DNA of 64,000 nucleotides from Actinotalea caeni. GTDB taxonomy: Bacteria; Actinomycetota; Actinomycetes; Actinomycetales; Beutenbergiaceae. The stretch lies in the NCBI RefSeq assembly GCF_009733795.1, contig NZ_WNXX01000002.1:186001-250000 (forward strand). Direction: 5' to 3'. The position numbers were made by a program, and so were the translations under genes. The notes under the pieces are model-generated. The model searched no databases. It worked only from the letters and a program-made list of their open reading frames with translations, and had not been told where the DNA came from. Shown piece by piece: positions 35,481-43,471 of the stretch. The first letter of the stretch is position 1, and the number at the start of each line of letters is the position of its first letter.

Positions 35481-35509
35481 CTGTCGGCGCGGCAGGTGCG
35501 GATGTAAGC
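35481..35509 (-). promoter_or_regulatory. Sigma-28-type promoter of the fliM operon
   Basis: Minus-strand GCTTAC (35509-35504), 15 nt, GCCGACAG (35488-35481). The predicted start of transcription, near 35474, almost coincides with the fliM GTG at 35472, implying a leaderless or 2-nt-leader mRNA. Confidence 0.75.
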
Positions 35510-35516
35510 GATCGGT

Positions 35517-35524
35517 GTATAGAC
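35517..35524 (-). promoter_or_regulatory. GTCTATAC box upstream of the fliM promoter
   Basis: GTCTATAC on the minus strand, 7 nt before the GCTTAC -35 element. It shares the 8-mer with csrA and whiB and is one base from the flgB and flgN boxes. Confidence 0.45.
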
Positions 35525-35582
35525 GTTTCGGTGCGTCGACGGCAGCGGCGGGTGCGGCGCGCCCGGTCGGCGGCAGCCGCGC

Positions 35583-36392
35583 TCAGGCGCCCGCCGACAG
35601 CACCTCCGGGATCAGCAGCCGGACGGCGTCCGGGGCGTCCGACAGCACGACGATGTCCACACGCCGGTTCATCGCGAGCGACTCCGCGTCCGAGCCCGGG
35701 GCCAGCGGCCGCGACGACCCGTAGGCGGTCGCGAGGATGCGGTCGGCCGCCATCCCGCCGGAGTCGATGAGGTACCGCACGACGTGCGTGGCGCGGGTCG
35801 CCGAGAGCTCCCAGTTGGTCGGGAACGGCGAGGTCTCGGCGATCGCGTCGGCGTGCCCCTCGACCGAGACGGCGAACCCGGACGCCACGACGGCCGGGGC
35901 GATGACGTCGAGCACCTGCTCGGCGCGCGCGGTGAGGTCGGCGTCGACCGGCTCGAAGAACATCTCGGAGGTGACGAGCCCGATGGTGAGACCGCGGTCG
36001 TCGAGCGTGACGCGGACGGCGTCGGACAGGCCGTGCTCGGCCAGCGCGCTCTCGATCTGGCTCTGCAGCGCGCGCAGCTCGGCGACCTCGGCGATCGCGA
36101 GCTCGATGTCGCCGGCCTCCTCCGCGGGCTCGGCGGGCTCGGCGGCGGCGTCGGCCGTCGTGAGCGGCCCGGCGGGGTCGACCTTGCCCGTCTCGACGGT
36201 GCCGAACCCGGTGGAGAGGGCGTTCTTCAGCTCGTTGTACTTGCCTTGGTCGACGCTGGAGATCGCGAACATGACGATGAACAGCGCCATGAGGACCGTG
36301 ATCATGTCCGAGTAGGACACCAGCCACCGCTCGTCGTGGCCGCCCTCGTCGTGGTGGTCCTGGCCGCGCGAGGCCGGCCGGCGCGGGCTCAC
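35583..36392 (-). CDS. motB: Flagellar motor stator protein MotB
   Basis: A 269-residue protein. The N-terminal basic/His segment precedes the plug and single helix WLVSYSDMITVLMALFIVMFAIS, in which the Asp of YSD is the proton-binding residue. The OmpA-like peptidoglycan-binding domain covers about 130-260 (VEGHADAI, NWELSATRATHVVRYL, NRRVDIVV). GTG 36392 overlaps the motA stop by 4 nt. It anchors the stator to the cell wall. Confidence 0.96.
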   Translation of the reverse strand: MSPRRPASRGQDHHDEGGHDERWLVSYSDMITVLMALFIVMFAISSVDQGKYNELKNALSTGFGTVETGKVDPAGPLTTADAAAEPAEPAEEAGDIELAIAEVAELRALQSQIESALAEHGLSDAVRVTLDDRGLTIGLVTSEMFFEPVDADLTARAEQVLDVIAPAVVASGFAVSVEGHADAIAETSPFPTNWELSATRATHVVRYLIDSGGMAADRILATAYGSSRPLAPGSDAESLAMNRRVDIVVLSDAPDAVRLLIPEVLSAGA

Positions 36393-37162
36393 GCCGCTTC
36401 CTTGGCCGGCTTCGACCTGGGCGCGGGCACCAGCGCGCTGAGCCGCTCGTCGAGCACGCGGGGCTGGCACCCGGACTGCACCGCGAGCGCACCCTCGATC
36501 ACGAGGTTCATCTGATCGACCTCGAGCGCCGAGAGGCGCTTGAGCCGGTTCGCGAGCGGCAGCCAGACGAAGTTCGCTGTCATGACACCCCACAGGGTGG
36601 CGACGAACGCCGCGGCGATCGCAGGGCCCAGGCTGGAGGGGTCGGCCAGGTTCTCGAGGACGTGCACGAGCGAGACCACGGTGCCGACGATGCCGATCGT
36701 GGGGGCGTAACCGCCCGCGTCGGAGAAGAACTTCGCCTGCTGCCGGTCCTGCGCCGCCTTGGTGGCGACCTGGTCCTCGAGGGTGGCGCGCAGGTCCTCG
36801 GAGTCGACGCCGTCGACGATCGCCTGCAGCGCGTCGCGCAGGAACGGGTCGTCGGTCTCGGCCAGCTCGGTCTCCAGCGACAGCAGGCCCTGGTCGCGCG
36901 CCTGCTGGGCGAGCCCGACGAGGGAGTCGATGGTGCGCCGGGGCGGGATCGGCTTGCCCTTGAAGGCGCGCACGAGCCCGAGGGCCGCGCGCTTCGCGTC
37001 GGCCATGGTGCCGCCCGCGACGGTGACGAAGATCGTCGAGCCCACGACCAGGAGGATCGGCGCCGGCAGCAGCAGCGCCTCGAGGTGGGTGCCCTCCAGG
37101 GTGATCATCCCGAAGAGCGCCCCGAAGGCGAGGAGGATGCCGATGATCGCTGCGGGGTCCAC
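36389..37162 (-). CDS. motA: Flagellar motor stator protein MotA
   Basis: A 257-residue protein with four hydrophobic segments and the MotA patterns IGILLAFGALFGMITLEG, AKFFSDAGGYAPTIGIVGTVVSL and AAAFVATLWGVMTANFVWLPLANRLK. It forms the proton channel with MotB. GTG 37162 overlaps the flbD stop by 1 nt. Confidence 0.96.
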   Translation of the reverse strand: MDPAAIIGILLAFGALFGMITLEGTHLEALLLPAPILLVVGSTIFVTVAGGTMADAKRAALGLVRAFKGKPIPPRRTIDSLVGLAQQARDQGLLSLETELAETDDPFLRDALQAIVDGVDSEDLRATLEDQVATKAAQDRQQAKFFSDAGGYAPTIGIVGTVVSLVHVLENLADPSSLGPAIAAAFVATLWGVMTANFVWLPLANRLKRLSALEVDQMNLVIEGALAVQSGCQPRVLDERLSALVPAPRSKPAKEAA

Positions 37163-37449
37163 TACGCGTCCTTCTCGACGGGCCGCAGCGCACGCGGCGT
37201 CGCGGACGGGCTGGGCGGTCGCGGGACGAGGCCGAGCTGCCGGGAGGCGGGCGGGAGGTCGCGCGCCCGGGCCACGACGGCGGCACGGAAGTCGATGATC
37301 CGGTCGATCACCTCGTGCATGGTCTCGGCGACGATGAACGTCGTGCCGTCGACCATGACCAGGGTCGTGTCGGGGTTCGCGTAGATCCGTTCCACGAGAT
37401 CGGGGTTGATCACGAACGCGCTGGCGTTCAGTCGCGTGAGGTGGATCAT
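37162..37449 (-). CDS. flbD: Flagellar FlbD/SwrD family protein
   Basis: A 95-residue protein whose first 65 residues match FlbD/SwrD: MIHLTRLNASAFVINPDLVE, ANPDTTLVMVDGTTFIVAE and VIDRIIDFR. The last 30 residues are a Pro/Arg-rich extension. SwrD increases stator power in Bacillus, which fits its position in front of motAB. AGGA precedes ATG 37449, and a sigma-28 promoter lies 37 nt upstream. Confidence 0.92.
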   Translation of the reverse strand: MIHLTRLNASAFVINPDLVERIYANPDTTLVMVDGTTFIVAETMHEVIDRIIDFRAAVVARARDLPPASRQLGLVPRPPSPSATPRALRPVEKDA

Positions 37450-37485
37450 GGCGGGGTCCTGTCTGGAGGTGTGTCTCGCCTGCCA

Positions 37486-37514
37486 CTGTCGGCTCGCGGG
37501 GGCCTCCCGTAAGC
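37486..37514 (-). promoter_or_regulatory. Sigma-28-type promoter of flbD-motA-motB
   Basis: Minus-strand GCTTAC (37514-37509), 15 nt, GCCGACAG (37493-37486). Transcription should start near 37479, leaving a 30-nt leader. No GTCTAKAC box is nearby. Confidence 0.72.
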
Positions 37515-37538
37515 CGGCGCGACGTGCCTGGACGCGCC

Positions 37539-37580
37539 GACGGCCGGCGTCGTGCCCCTGCGGGACCGACGCCGGCCGTC
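37539..37580 (-). terminator. Strong hairpin terminator of the flgB-flgE operon
   Basis: GACGGCCGGCGTCG (37539-37552) and CGACGCCGGCCGTC (37567-37580) are perfectly complementary over 14 bp. It starts 7 nt beyond the flgE stop and ends before the flbD promoter, so it insulates the two units. Confidence 0.75.
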
Positions 37581-37586
37581 GCGGGC

Positions 37587-38759
37587 TCAGCGCTTGAGGT
37601 TGACGAGCTCGTCGAGCACCTGGTCCGACGTCGTGATGATGCGGCTGTTCGCCTGGAAGCCGCGCTGGGCGACGATCAGGTTGGTGAACTCCTGCGAGAG
37701 ATCGACGTTCGACATCTCCAGCGCGCCGCCGACGAGGCTGCCCAGCCCGTTGTCGCCGGGCACCCCCAGCTGCGGGGCGCCGGAGTTGGCGGACACCCGG
37801 TAGGTCGAGCCGCCGGCCTTCTCCAGACCGCCCGGGTTGGTGAACGCGGCGAGCGCGATCCGTGCCACGGGCTCCTTGACGCCGTTGGAGAACGACCCGA
37901 TGAGCGTGCCGTCCGGGGCGAGCGTGAACGACTCGAGCTCGCCGGCGGCGCGGCCGTCGGAGCCGGTCACCTCGAGCGTGCTGAGGTCGGCGTAGCCGGT
38001 GACCGCGGTGAGGTCGACCGCGACGCCGCCGACCGTCAGCGTGCCGCCGCCCGTGAGGGCGCCGTCGGTGAACGTCAGCGGCTGCGCCGGGGTGGTGGCG
38101 GCGCCGTCGGTGCCGCCGACGGTCCAGCCGGCGGCGGTGCGGGTGAAGGTGAGCGACAGCCGGCGCGCGTTGCCGAGGTCGTCGTACACCTCCACGTCGC
38201 GGACCAGCGTGGTGCCCTCCTCGGCGTCGGCGGGGAGGTTGCCGCCGAGCGTGACCGACGTCGTCCGCTCGGCGGCGGCGATCGCGCCGACCGGGAGCGT
38301 GATGTCGGCGAGCGGGCCGTTGGGGTTGACGACGCCGTCGACGGCCGCCCAGCCGCGGACGAACGCCCCGTCGGAGGTGACGAGCCGGCCCTGGGCGTCG
38401 AAGTCGAACGCGCCGGCGCGGGTGTAGAGCGTCTCGTTGCCGCTGCGCACGACGAAGAACCCGTCGCCGCTGATCATCATGTCGGAGGCGCGGCCGGTGG
38501 GCTGCGGCGCGCCCTGGGTGAAGTTCGTCGCGATGCCGGCGACCTGCACGCCCAGGCCGATCTGGGCGGGGTTGGTGCCGCCGGACTGCTGGGCCGGGCC
38601 GTTCGCGTTCTCGACGAGCTGCGAGAGCGTGTCCTGGAACCGGACCTGGGCGGCCTTGAAGCCGGTGGTGTTGACGTTGGCGATGTTGTTGCCGGTGACG
38701 TCGAGCATCTGCTGGTGGGCGCGGAGCCCGGTGATGCCGGAGGTGAGCGAGCGCAGCAT
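37587..38759 (-). CDS. flgE: Flagellar hook protein FlgE
   Basis: A 390-residue protein. MLRSLTSGITGLRAHQQMLDVTGNNIANV with NTTGFKAAQVRFQD is the rod/hook N-terminal motif, FlgE-type central domains follow, and the C-terminal coil ends EMSNVDLSQEFTNLIVAQRGFQANSRIITTSDQVLDELVNLKR. It polymerises into the hook. It is the last gene of the flgB operon. The only other rod/hook homologs here are FlgB, FlgC and FlgK. Confidence 0.95.
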   Translation of the reverse strand: MLRSLTSGITGLRAHQQMLDVTGNNIANVNTTGFKAAQVRFQDTLSQLVENANGPAQQSGGTNPAQIGLGVQVAGIATNFTQGAPQPTGRASDMMISGDGFFVVRSGNETLYTRAGAFDFDAQGRLVTSDGAFVRGWAAVDGVVNPNGPLADITLPVGAIAAAERTTSVTLGGNLPADAEEGTTLVRDVEVYDDLGNARRLSLTFTRTAAGWTVGGTDGAATTPAQPLTFTDGALTGGGTLTVGGVAVDLTAVTGYADLSTLEVTGSDGRAAGELESFTLAPDGTLIGSFSNGVKEPVARIALAAFTNPGGLEKAGGSTYRVSANSGAPQLGVPGDNGLGSLVGGALEMSNVDLSQEFTNLIVAQRGFQANSRIITTSDQVLDELVNLKR

Positions 38760-38782
38760 GGTGGTTGTCCTTCGTGTCGGGC

Positions 38783-39205
38783 TCAGGCGGTGGCGGGGAT
38801 GACGCCGGAGACGGCGTCGAGGGCGACGAGCTCGGTGCCGACCGTCACGGTCGGCACGGGGCCCGCGTAGGAGACCTTCTCGACGAGCCCGGACTGCTCC
38901 TGGCCGTCGGCGTCGGTGTAGGTCACCCGGTGTCCGAGCAGCTCGGCGGCGACCTGCCGCATCTGGAGCGAGAACGACTCCTCGGTCAGCGAGGTCAGCC
39001 GTGTCAGCTGCTCCATGCTGGCGAGCTCGGTGGTCTGGGAGATCATCTGGGTGGTGTCCATGGGGGCGGACGGGTCCTGGTTGCGCATCTGGGTGACCAG
39101 GAGCTGCAGGAACACCTCGGAGTCGAGGCTCTGCTTGGGCGCGGCGACGGTGCCCGGCCGGGCAGCGGTGCTCGGGCCGGCCGAGACGACGGGGTCGATG
39201 GGCAC
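38783..39205 (-). CDS. flgD: Hook assembly (cap) protein FlgD
   Basis: A 140-residue protein of the short Gram-positive FlgD type: LDSEVFLQLLVTQMRNQDPSAPMDTTQMISQTTELASMEQL (in family order) and then LLGHRVTYTDADGQEQSGLVEKV. The C-terminal FnIII-like part of longer homologs is absent. It caps the growing hook. GTG 39205 follows GAGAGGA. Confidence 0.93.
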   Translation of the reverse strand: MPIDPVVSAGPSTAARPGTVAAPKQSLDSEVFLQLLVTQMRNQDPSAPMDTTQMISQTTELASMEQLTRLTSLTEESFSLQMRQVAAELLGHRVTYTDADGQEQSGLVEKVSYAGPVPTVTVGTELVALDAVSGVIPATA

Positions 39206-39215
39206 GGGAGTCCTC

Positions 39216-40388
39216 TCAGAGCAGGATGTCGAGACCGCCGGTGCGGGCGGTCGCGGGGTGCGTGGTGGGGGCTGGTGCCGGCGTGGGCGGCGGGGTGGCG
39301 TGGCCGGGGGCGCGCGCGCTCGTGCCGCGGCCGGGCTCCGCGCCGCCACGGGGCTCGGCCTGGCCGCCGGGCAGGTCCTGGGTCGCGACGTCGAGCGTCG
39401 CGCCCTGCAGCCCGCCGACGGCGAGGTCGCGGCGCAGGTCGGGCAGGATCGCGCGGAGCGCCTCCCGCCCCAGGTCGGGCGCGAACAGCTCGATCCGTAC
39501 GCCGTCGGCGCCGATGTGGGCGCGCACGGTGACCGGGCCGAGGTGCTCGGGCGCGACCGACAGCGTCAGCGTGTGATCACCTGCGGGTGCGGACCGCAAC
39601 GAGGCGAGCCCCGCCCGGAGCTGGTGCGCGAGCGGTGCGGGCGCGACGGGCGGCTCGGTCGCGGCCGGTGCGCCGGTCGTCGTCGGGGCCGTGGCGGGCA
39701 GCGGAACGGGTGCCGGCTGTGCGACCACGTCGGGTGCCGCCGCGCGCGTCTCGGCCACCGGCAGCTGCCCGACGGCGACCGGCCGGCGCTCGACCGGCGG
39801 CGGGGTGCCGTCGGCCGCGGGTGCGGCGGGGCCCGGGGCAGCGGCCGCCGCCGCGGCAGGGCTTGCCGCGGGGGTCGCGGGGCTCCTGGTCGTGGTCGCG
39901 GTGCCGCCGTCGAGGCCGCCGTCGGACAGAGCCACACCCGCGCCGTCCGACGGGTCCGGGTCGACCTGCTCGTGCGTGCCGGTGCGTCCGTCCGCGCCGA
40001 GCGCCGGGCCGACCAGGTCGACGGGGACGGGCGTCGCGGCGGCCGTGGGCGGGCCGGTGAGCGTCTCGGCGGTGTCCTGGCTTTCCGGCAGGGCAGCGGT
40101 GGCGTCGGGTGCCGGGTCGGACGGCACCGGGCCGTCCGGCAGCGTGCCGACCGCCGGGAGGAGCATCGCCGGCACCGCGGCCGCCGCGTCCTCGGGCGTG
40201 CCGGGGACGCCCGGGACGGTGGGAACGGTGGGCAGGGTGGGCTCTGTGGGCTCTGTGGGCTCGGTCGGCGCGGTCAGCGCGCCGAGCAGGGCGGCGAACG
40301 ACGTCGCCCCGCCCGTACCGCTGCCGGCTCGCTCGGTGCCACGAGCCGGGGCCGGGTGTGCCGGGGGCGTCGTCACGGGGATCGTCAT
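39216..40388 (-). CDS. fliK: Hook-length control protein FliK
   Basis: A 390-residue protein, mostly disordered Ala/Pro/Thr. Near its N-terminus is a run of TEP/TVP repeats. The conserved C-terminal domain (about 260-345) shows LRAGLASLRSAPAGDHTLTL, VAPEHLGPVTVRAHIGADGVRIEL and LRAILPDLRRDLAVGG, the FliK Flg_hook segment. It measures the hook and triggers the FlhB switch. ATG 40388 overlaps the upstream stop by 4 nt. Confidence 0.88.
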   Translation of the reverse strand: MTIPVTTPPAHPAPARGTERAGSGTGGATSFAALLGALTAPTEPTEPTEPTLPTVPTVPGVPGTPEDAAAAVPAMLLPAVGTLPDGPVPSDPAPDATAALPESQDTAETLTGPPTAAATPVPVDLVGPALGADGRTGTHEQVDPDPSDGAGVALSDGGLDGGTATTTRSPATPAASPAAAAAAAPGPAAPAADGTPPPVERRPVAVGQLPVAETRAAAPDVVAQPAPVPLPATAPTTTGAPAATEPPVAPAPLAHQLRAGLASLRSAPAGDHTLTLSVAPEHLGPVTVRAHIGADGVRIELFAPDLGREALRAILPDLRRDLAVGGLQGATLDVATQDLPGGQAEPRGGAEPGRGTSARAPGHATPPPTPAPAPTTHPATARTGGLDILL

Positions 40389-41104
40389 GCGGAGGCTCCC
40401 GTCAGCGCGGTCCGCGCGGCGGCGGCCAGGAGGTCGGTGCCGCCGCCGGGCGGCACGACGCGGCGGATGGCGGTGATGTCGGCGTCGGTCTCGAACAGCT
40501 CCCGGATCTGGACGTCCTGCCCGGGGCGGGGCGCGTGCAGCACCCGGCCGTCGCCGATGTAGATCATGATGTGGCCGCCGCCCCGGGTGACGATCAGGTC
40601 GCCGGGCCGGGCCTCGGCCAGCGAGCCGACGGCGTCGCCGGACCGCATCTGCTCGCGCGCCGTGCGCGGCAGGTCGACGCCGAGCTCGCCGAAGACGTGC
40701 TGGACCAGCCCGGAGCAGTCGAAGCCGCCCTCGGCGAGCGACTCGCCACCCCAGACGTACGGCACCCCGAGGTAGGCGCGTGCGGCGGTGACGACGTCGT
40801 CGCCGGTGACGCCGCCCGTGGCCGTCGGCAGAGCGGGCAGAGCCGGCACCGACGACAGAGTCGGCACCGTCGGCACGCTCGCGCTCGTCGTGCCGGGGGA
40901 GGTGGCGGTGGCCGGTCCCGTTGCCGCCAGCGCGCTCGCGAGCTCGGTCGCGAAGGTGCCTGCGGTCCGGTTCGTCGAGAGCGCGCCGCCGGTCGTGGTC
41001 CGCTCGGTCTGCGCGGTCGGTAGGACGACCGGCGGTGCCGGGCGCAGCTGTGCCAGCGTCGCCTCGATCCGCCCGATGCGCTCGGTGATCGCCCCGATGC
41101 TCAC
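40385..41104 (-). CDS. NlpC/P60 cell-wall hydrolase in the flagellar operon
   Basis: A 239-residue protein. Residues 105-235 are an NlpC/P60 cysteine peptidase with the triad C130 (FDCSGLVQ), H178 (GGGHIMIYIG) and H190 (VLHAPRPG); YVWGG lies before it. The N-terminal 100 residues are a coiled segment (SIGAITERIGRIEATLAQL) and a Thr/Ser/Pro linker, without a clear signal peptide, so it may leave through the flagellar export gate. It sits between fliJ and fliK, overlapping both by 4 nt. By position it probably opens peptidoglycan for the rod, the job of FlgJ elsewhere. Confidence 0.88.
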   Translation of the reverse strand: MSIGAITERIGRIEATLAQLRPAPPVVLPTAQTERTTTGGALSTNRTAGTFATELASALAATGPATATSPGTTSASVPTVPTLSSVPALPALPTATGGVTGDDVVTAARAYLGVPYVWGGESLAEGGFDCSGLVQHVFGELGVDLPRTAREQMRSGDAVGSLAEARPGDLIVTRGGGHIMIYIGDGRVLHAPRPGQDVQIRELFETDADITAIRRVVPPGGGTDLLAAAARTALTGASA

Positions 41105-41529
41105 GGCCGGCCGTCCCGGTCGGCGGCCCACGCACGCGTCGCGGTCTCGTCGAGCCCGACCTGCTCCTGCCGCAGCTCCTCGGCGGCGACCTGCTGGTCG
41201 TGGCGCTCCTCGAGCTTCTCGATCGTGGTGGTGGTCGCGCGCGCGGCGCGGTGCTCCTCCTGCGCGGTGGCGAGCGCGGCGGCGGCGACCTCCTGCTCGG
41301 TGCGCAGCTCGCCGAGCAGCGCGCTGGCGGAGGCGCGCGCCGCGGCGAGCGCGAGCAGCGTGCTGCGGCCCACCGGTGCCTGGGTGGTGTCGGTGAGGTC
41401 GATCATCATCGCGTCCGCGCGGCGCGCGAGCTCGCGCCGCCGTGCGTGGGCGCGCGACAGGGTGGCCGCGGCCTGGTCCTCTTCGAGCCGCCGCAGGCGC
41501 AGCAGCCCGGCCAGGGGGAACGAGGTCAT
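41101..41529 (-). CDS. fliJ: Flagellar export chaperone/stalk protein FliJ
   Basis: A 142-residue coiled-coil protein (FPLAGLLRLRRLEEDQAAATLSRA to TTTTIEKLEERHDQQVAAEELRQEQ). FliJ is poorly conserved, but the LRLRRLEEDQAA opening, length, coiled coil and place directly after fliI support the call. It forms the central stalk of the FliI ATPase. ATG 41529 overlaps the fliI stop by 4 nt. Confidence 0.85.
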   Translation of the reverse strand: MTSFPLAGLLRLRRLEEDQAAATLSRAHARRRELARRADAMMIDLTDTTQAPVGRSTLLALAAARASASALLGELRTEQEVAAAALATAQEEHRAARATTTTIEKLEERHDQQVAAEELRQEQVGLDETATRAWAADRDGRP

Positions 41530-42860
41530 CGGGTACCTCCGAGCTGGTGGACGAGGCGGAACAGGTGCTCCCAGGACTCGGCGACGGGCGCCCGCTCGTC
41601 CATGCCCTGGGTGAGGAAGGCGGCGATGTCGGGACCGTGGGCGACGGCGGCGTCGACCAGCGGGTTCGCACCCTCCTTGTAGGCGCCGACGTCGAGCAGG
41701 TCCTGCGCCGCGCGCTGGGCGGCCATCACACGGCGCAGCTGGGTGGCGGCCTCGCGCTGCTCGGCCGTCGTGACGCGCGACGCGAGGCGCGAGACCGACC
41801 CGAGGGCGTCGACCGAGGGGAAGTGGCCCGCGACGGCGAGGCGGCGGTCGAGCACGACGTGGCCGTCGAGGATCGACCGGGTCGCGTCGGCGACCGGCTC
41901 GTTGTGGTCGTCGCCGTCGACGAGCACCGTGTACAGACCCGTGACCGAGCCGTGCGCGTCGGTGCCTGCGCGCTCCAGCAGCTGCGCGAGCAGCGAGAAC
42001 GTCGACGGCGGGTAGCCGCGGGTCGCGGGCGGCTCGCCGACCGAGAGCCCGATCTCGCGCTGCGCCATCGCGACGCGGGTGAGCGAGTCCATCATGAGCA
42101 CGACGTCGGCGCCGTCCTCCCGGAAGGCCTCGGCCACCCGGGTGGCGGTGAACGCCGCGCGCAGCCGCATCAGCGCCGGTTCGTCGCCGGTGGCGACGAC
42201 GACGACCGACCGCGCGAGACCCTCCTCGCCGAGGTCGTCCTCGAGGAACTCCCGCACCTCGCGGCCGCGCTCGCCGACGAGCGCGATGACCGAGACCTGC
42301 GCCTCGGTGCCGCGCGCGATCATCGACAGCAGCGAGGACTTGCCGACGCCCGACCCGGCGAAGAGTCCCAGCCGCTGGCCGCGGCCGATCGTCGTGAGCG
42401 TGTCGAGGACCCGCACCCCGGTCTGCAGCGGCTCGCTGATCCGGTTGCGCTCGAGCGCCGACGGCGCCTGCCGGGCGATCGGGACGTGGCGGTCCGTGAC
42501 CACCGGCCCCCCGCCGTCGATCGGCCGGCCGAGGCCGTCGAGCACCCGGCCGAGCAGGCCCGGCCCGGTGGGGACGACGACGCCGCGGTGCCGCGCACGT
42601 GCGGGTGCGCCGACGCGCAGGCCGGCGGCCGGTCCGAGCGGCATGCACCGCACGGCGTCGCCGGTGGCCGCGACCACCTCGACGTCGACCGCGTGCGTGC
42701 CCTCGCCGACGGTGACGAGCTCGCCGACCCCGGCGTCGAGGCCCGTCACCTCCAGACCCAGGCCGACGGCGGCGGTGACGACGCCCACCCGCTCGGGTCG
42801 CGCGAGCGAGAGGGCGCGCGCGAACCGGTCGGCGTGCGGGCGGTACGTCGTCGCGGTCAT
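41526..42860 (-). CDS. fliI: Flagellar export ATPase FliI
   Basis: A 444-residue F1-ATPase-beta-like protein. Walker A GSGVGKSS at 169-176 is the form typical of type III export ATPases, GERGREVREF follows, Walker B is DVVLMMDSLTRVAMAQREI, and GEPPATRGYPPSTFSLLAQLLERAG is the family signature. It energises substrate delivery with FliH and FliJ. ATG 42860 overlaps the fliH stop by 4 nt. Confidence 0.97.
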   Translation of the reverse strand: MTATTYRPHADRFARALSLARPERVGVVTAAVGLGLEVTGLDAGVGELVTVGEGTHAVDVEVVAATGDAVRCMPLGPAAGLRVGAPARARHRGVVVPTGPGLLGRVLDGLGRPIDGGGPVVTDRHVPIARQAPSALERNRISEPLQTGVRVLDTLTTIGRGQRLGLFAGSGVGKSSLLSMIARGTEAQVSVIALVGERGREVREFLEDDLGEEGLARSVVVVATGDEPALMRLRAAFTATRVAEAFREDGADVVLMMDSLTRVAMAQREIGLSVGEPPATRGYPPSTFSLLAQLLERAGTDAHGSVTGLYTVLVDGDDHNEPVADATRSILDGHVVLDRRLAVAGHFPSVDALGSVSRLASRVTTAEQREAATQLRRVMAAQRAAQDLLDVGAYKEGANPLVDAAVAHGPDIAAFLTQGMDERAPVAESWEHLFRLVHQLGGTR

Positions 42861-43471
42861 GCGTCGACCGTCCCCAGCAGCGCCGCTCGCGCGCGGCGCA
42901 GGGCGGACCCGATCGCGGCGTCGAGCACGCCGTGGTCGAGCTCGGTGACCGCGTCGCCCACCGGCACGCTCGGGTCGCCGACCAGTCGCACGCCCGCGGT
43001 CGCGGGGTCGAGGTGACGCAGGTCGGCCGGGTTGAGCCGGACCACCCGCACGGTCTCGGCGTCGACGTCGGCGAGCGCACGCGTGAGCGCAGCGCGGGCG
43101 GAGGTCTCGCCGTCGGCGAGCTCGACACCGATCAGCGCCTCGGCGAGGTCCAGGGCGGCGGCGGCGAGCACGTCCTGCGCGTCGCGGACCGTGGCGACCT
43201 CGCGGGCGCGCAGCTGCGCGGCAGCGGCGCCGAGGGCGGTGAGCGCCCGCGCACACTCCTGCCGGACCTGCTCGATCGCGCGCGCGTGCTCGGCCTCCAG
43301 CTGCTCGCGCCGCTCGGCGACGGTGCGCGCGGCCTCCCGCAGCCCCGCCGCGTACCCGGCGGCGTGGCCACGCCGGGTCGCCTCGGTGACGGCGTCGGAC
43401 GCCCGACCGGTCGTGATGGCGGGCAGCAGCGGCACCGTGGTCGCCGTCGAGGTGGTGGCGCTAGTCGACAT
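42857..43471 (-). CDS. fliH: Flagellar export regulator FliH
   Basis: A 204-residue protein with a Thr/Ser-rich head, a Gly-spaced helix (ATRRGHAAGYAAGLREAA, GxxxG pattern), a long coiled coil and a C-terminal ATPase-stator-like domain (LRHLDPATAGVRLVGDPSV). This is the FliH/YscL layout. It binds FliI. It overlaps the end of fliG by 11 nt. Confidence 0.9.
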   Translation of the reverse strand: MSTSATTSTATTVPLLPAITTGRASDAVTEATRRGHAAGYAAGLREAARTVAERREQLEAEHARAIEQVRQECARALTALGAAAAQLRAREVATVRDAQDVLAAAALDLAEALIGVELADGETSARAALTRALADVDAETVRVVRLNPADLRHLDPATAGVRLVGDPSVPVGDAVTELDHGVLDAAIGSALRRARAALLGTVDA

